From positions 11,815 to 75,814 of the forward strand of contig CAMIMS010000002.1 in assembly GCA_946221025.1 (NCBI GenBank): a DNA stretch of 64,000 nucleotides. The letters are read 5' to 3'. Shown one piece after another: positions 63,886-64,000 of the stretch. Under the pieces are notes generated by a model. It searched no databases, was not told the origin of the DNA, and saw nothing but the letters and a program-made list of their open reading frames with translations. The stretch comes from an uncultured Pseudoclavibacter sp. GTDB lineage: Bacteria > Actinomycetota > Actinomycetes > Actinomycetales > Microbacteriaceae. The position numbers were made by a program, and so were the translations under genes. The stretch's first letter is position 1; every line of letters begins with the position of its first letter.

Positions 63886-63915
63886 AGTGGGTCGGCGCTA
63901 TCGCGCCGACCCACT
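63886..63915 (+). terminator. Terminator of the TelA operon
   Basis: Thirteen-base perfect arms at 63886-63898 and 63903-63915 with a 4-base loop, 25 bases after the SPFH stop. Confidence 0.85.
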
Positions 63916-64000
63916 ATTCGTTCGCATCCGGCCCCTCGAGCATCGCCGCCGTGGCTGCGCCGATGCTCGACACCAAGGAGGAGCCCGCGTGGTTCGACAG
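63916..64000 (+). other. Right edge, possible start of the next gene
   Basis: AAGGAGG at about 63975 precedes GTG 63989 at a good distance, which would begin a gene truncated by the window. An ATG at 63962 in another frame is also open to the edge. The fragment is too short to judge. Confidence 0.25.

Overview
The window is high-GC actinobacterial chromosome, most likely from the Micrococcales and probably the family Microbacteriaceae. Three things point there: about 65-70 % GC in core genes (42 of 60 bases in the line starting at 13141), gene order that matches other actinobacteria (dapC/fdxA, dapD/dapE, tatB, mrp; then the block from an RNA helicase through two AdnAB-like helicase-nucleases, NudC, UvrD, a zincin, a PDZ-Lon protease and UPF0182), and frequent GGATGC/GCATCC words of the kind seen in that family. 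No phage, transposase, CRISPR array or rRNA was seen. One tRNA, initiator tRNA-Met, lies at 47127-47203.

Layout. 1-7344: a dipeptide/oligopeptide ABC importer (binding protein, two permeases, one fused double ATPase) with a PH-domain membrane gene on the opposite strand inside it. 7386-17369: an AEC transporter, the GTPase TypA, then a tightly overlapping series with ferredoxin and DapC, followed by citrate synthase, DapD, DapE and a membrane glycosyltransferase. Together these hold three steps of the succinylase route to diaminopimelate/lysine. 17471-25938: superoxide dismutase, a DUF3117 protein, an O-methyltransferase, TatB, an operon of an exonuclease-fold protein, aminopeptidase P and an Mrp ATPase, then a PHP phosphoesterase and a DEAD-box helicase. 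26170-47030: a ferritin-like protein, a dicarboxylate symporter, a DUF3107 pair, the AdnA/AdnB-like pair, a phosphotransferase that looks inactive, a NudC without zinc ligands, a short UvrD, an orphan TOMM-type Cys protein, a zincin with a broken HExxH, a Lon-like PDZ protease and UPF0182.

47244-57666 reads as accessory DNA, partly lower in GC (29 of 60 bases in the line starting at 49561). It holds two small unknown genes, an Orn/Lys/Arg decarboxylase, an RpiR-type regulator, an M20 amidohydrolase, and an operon of amino-acid permease, glutamine-synthetase-like ligase and FluG-type amidohydrolase. The set looks built to take up and break down an amine or amino acid through a gamma-glutamyl intermediate.

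57884-63915 is the most intriguing part. It is one five-gene operon: a membrane-anchored solute-binding protein, a lipoprotein that fuses a solute-binding domain to a von Willebrand A domain, an XpaC-like membrane protein, a TelA family protein and a stomatin-like SPFH protein. It has no transporter subunits, two of its junctions overlap, and it ends at a clear terminator. It looks like an envelope sensing or membrane-stress apparatus of unknown purpose.

A recurring regulatory feature is a TA-N3-T hexamer lying 6-7 bases before the start codon of at least seven genes, the signature of leaderless transcripts.
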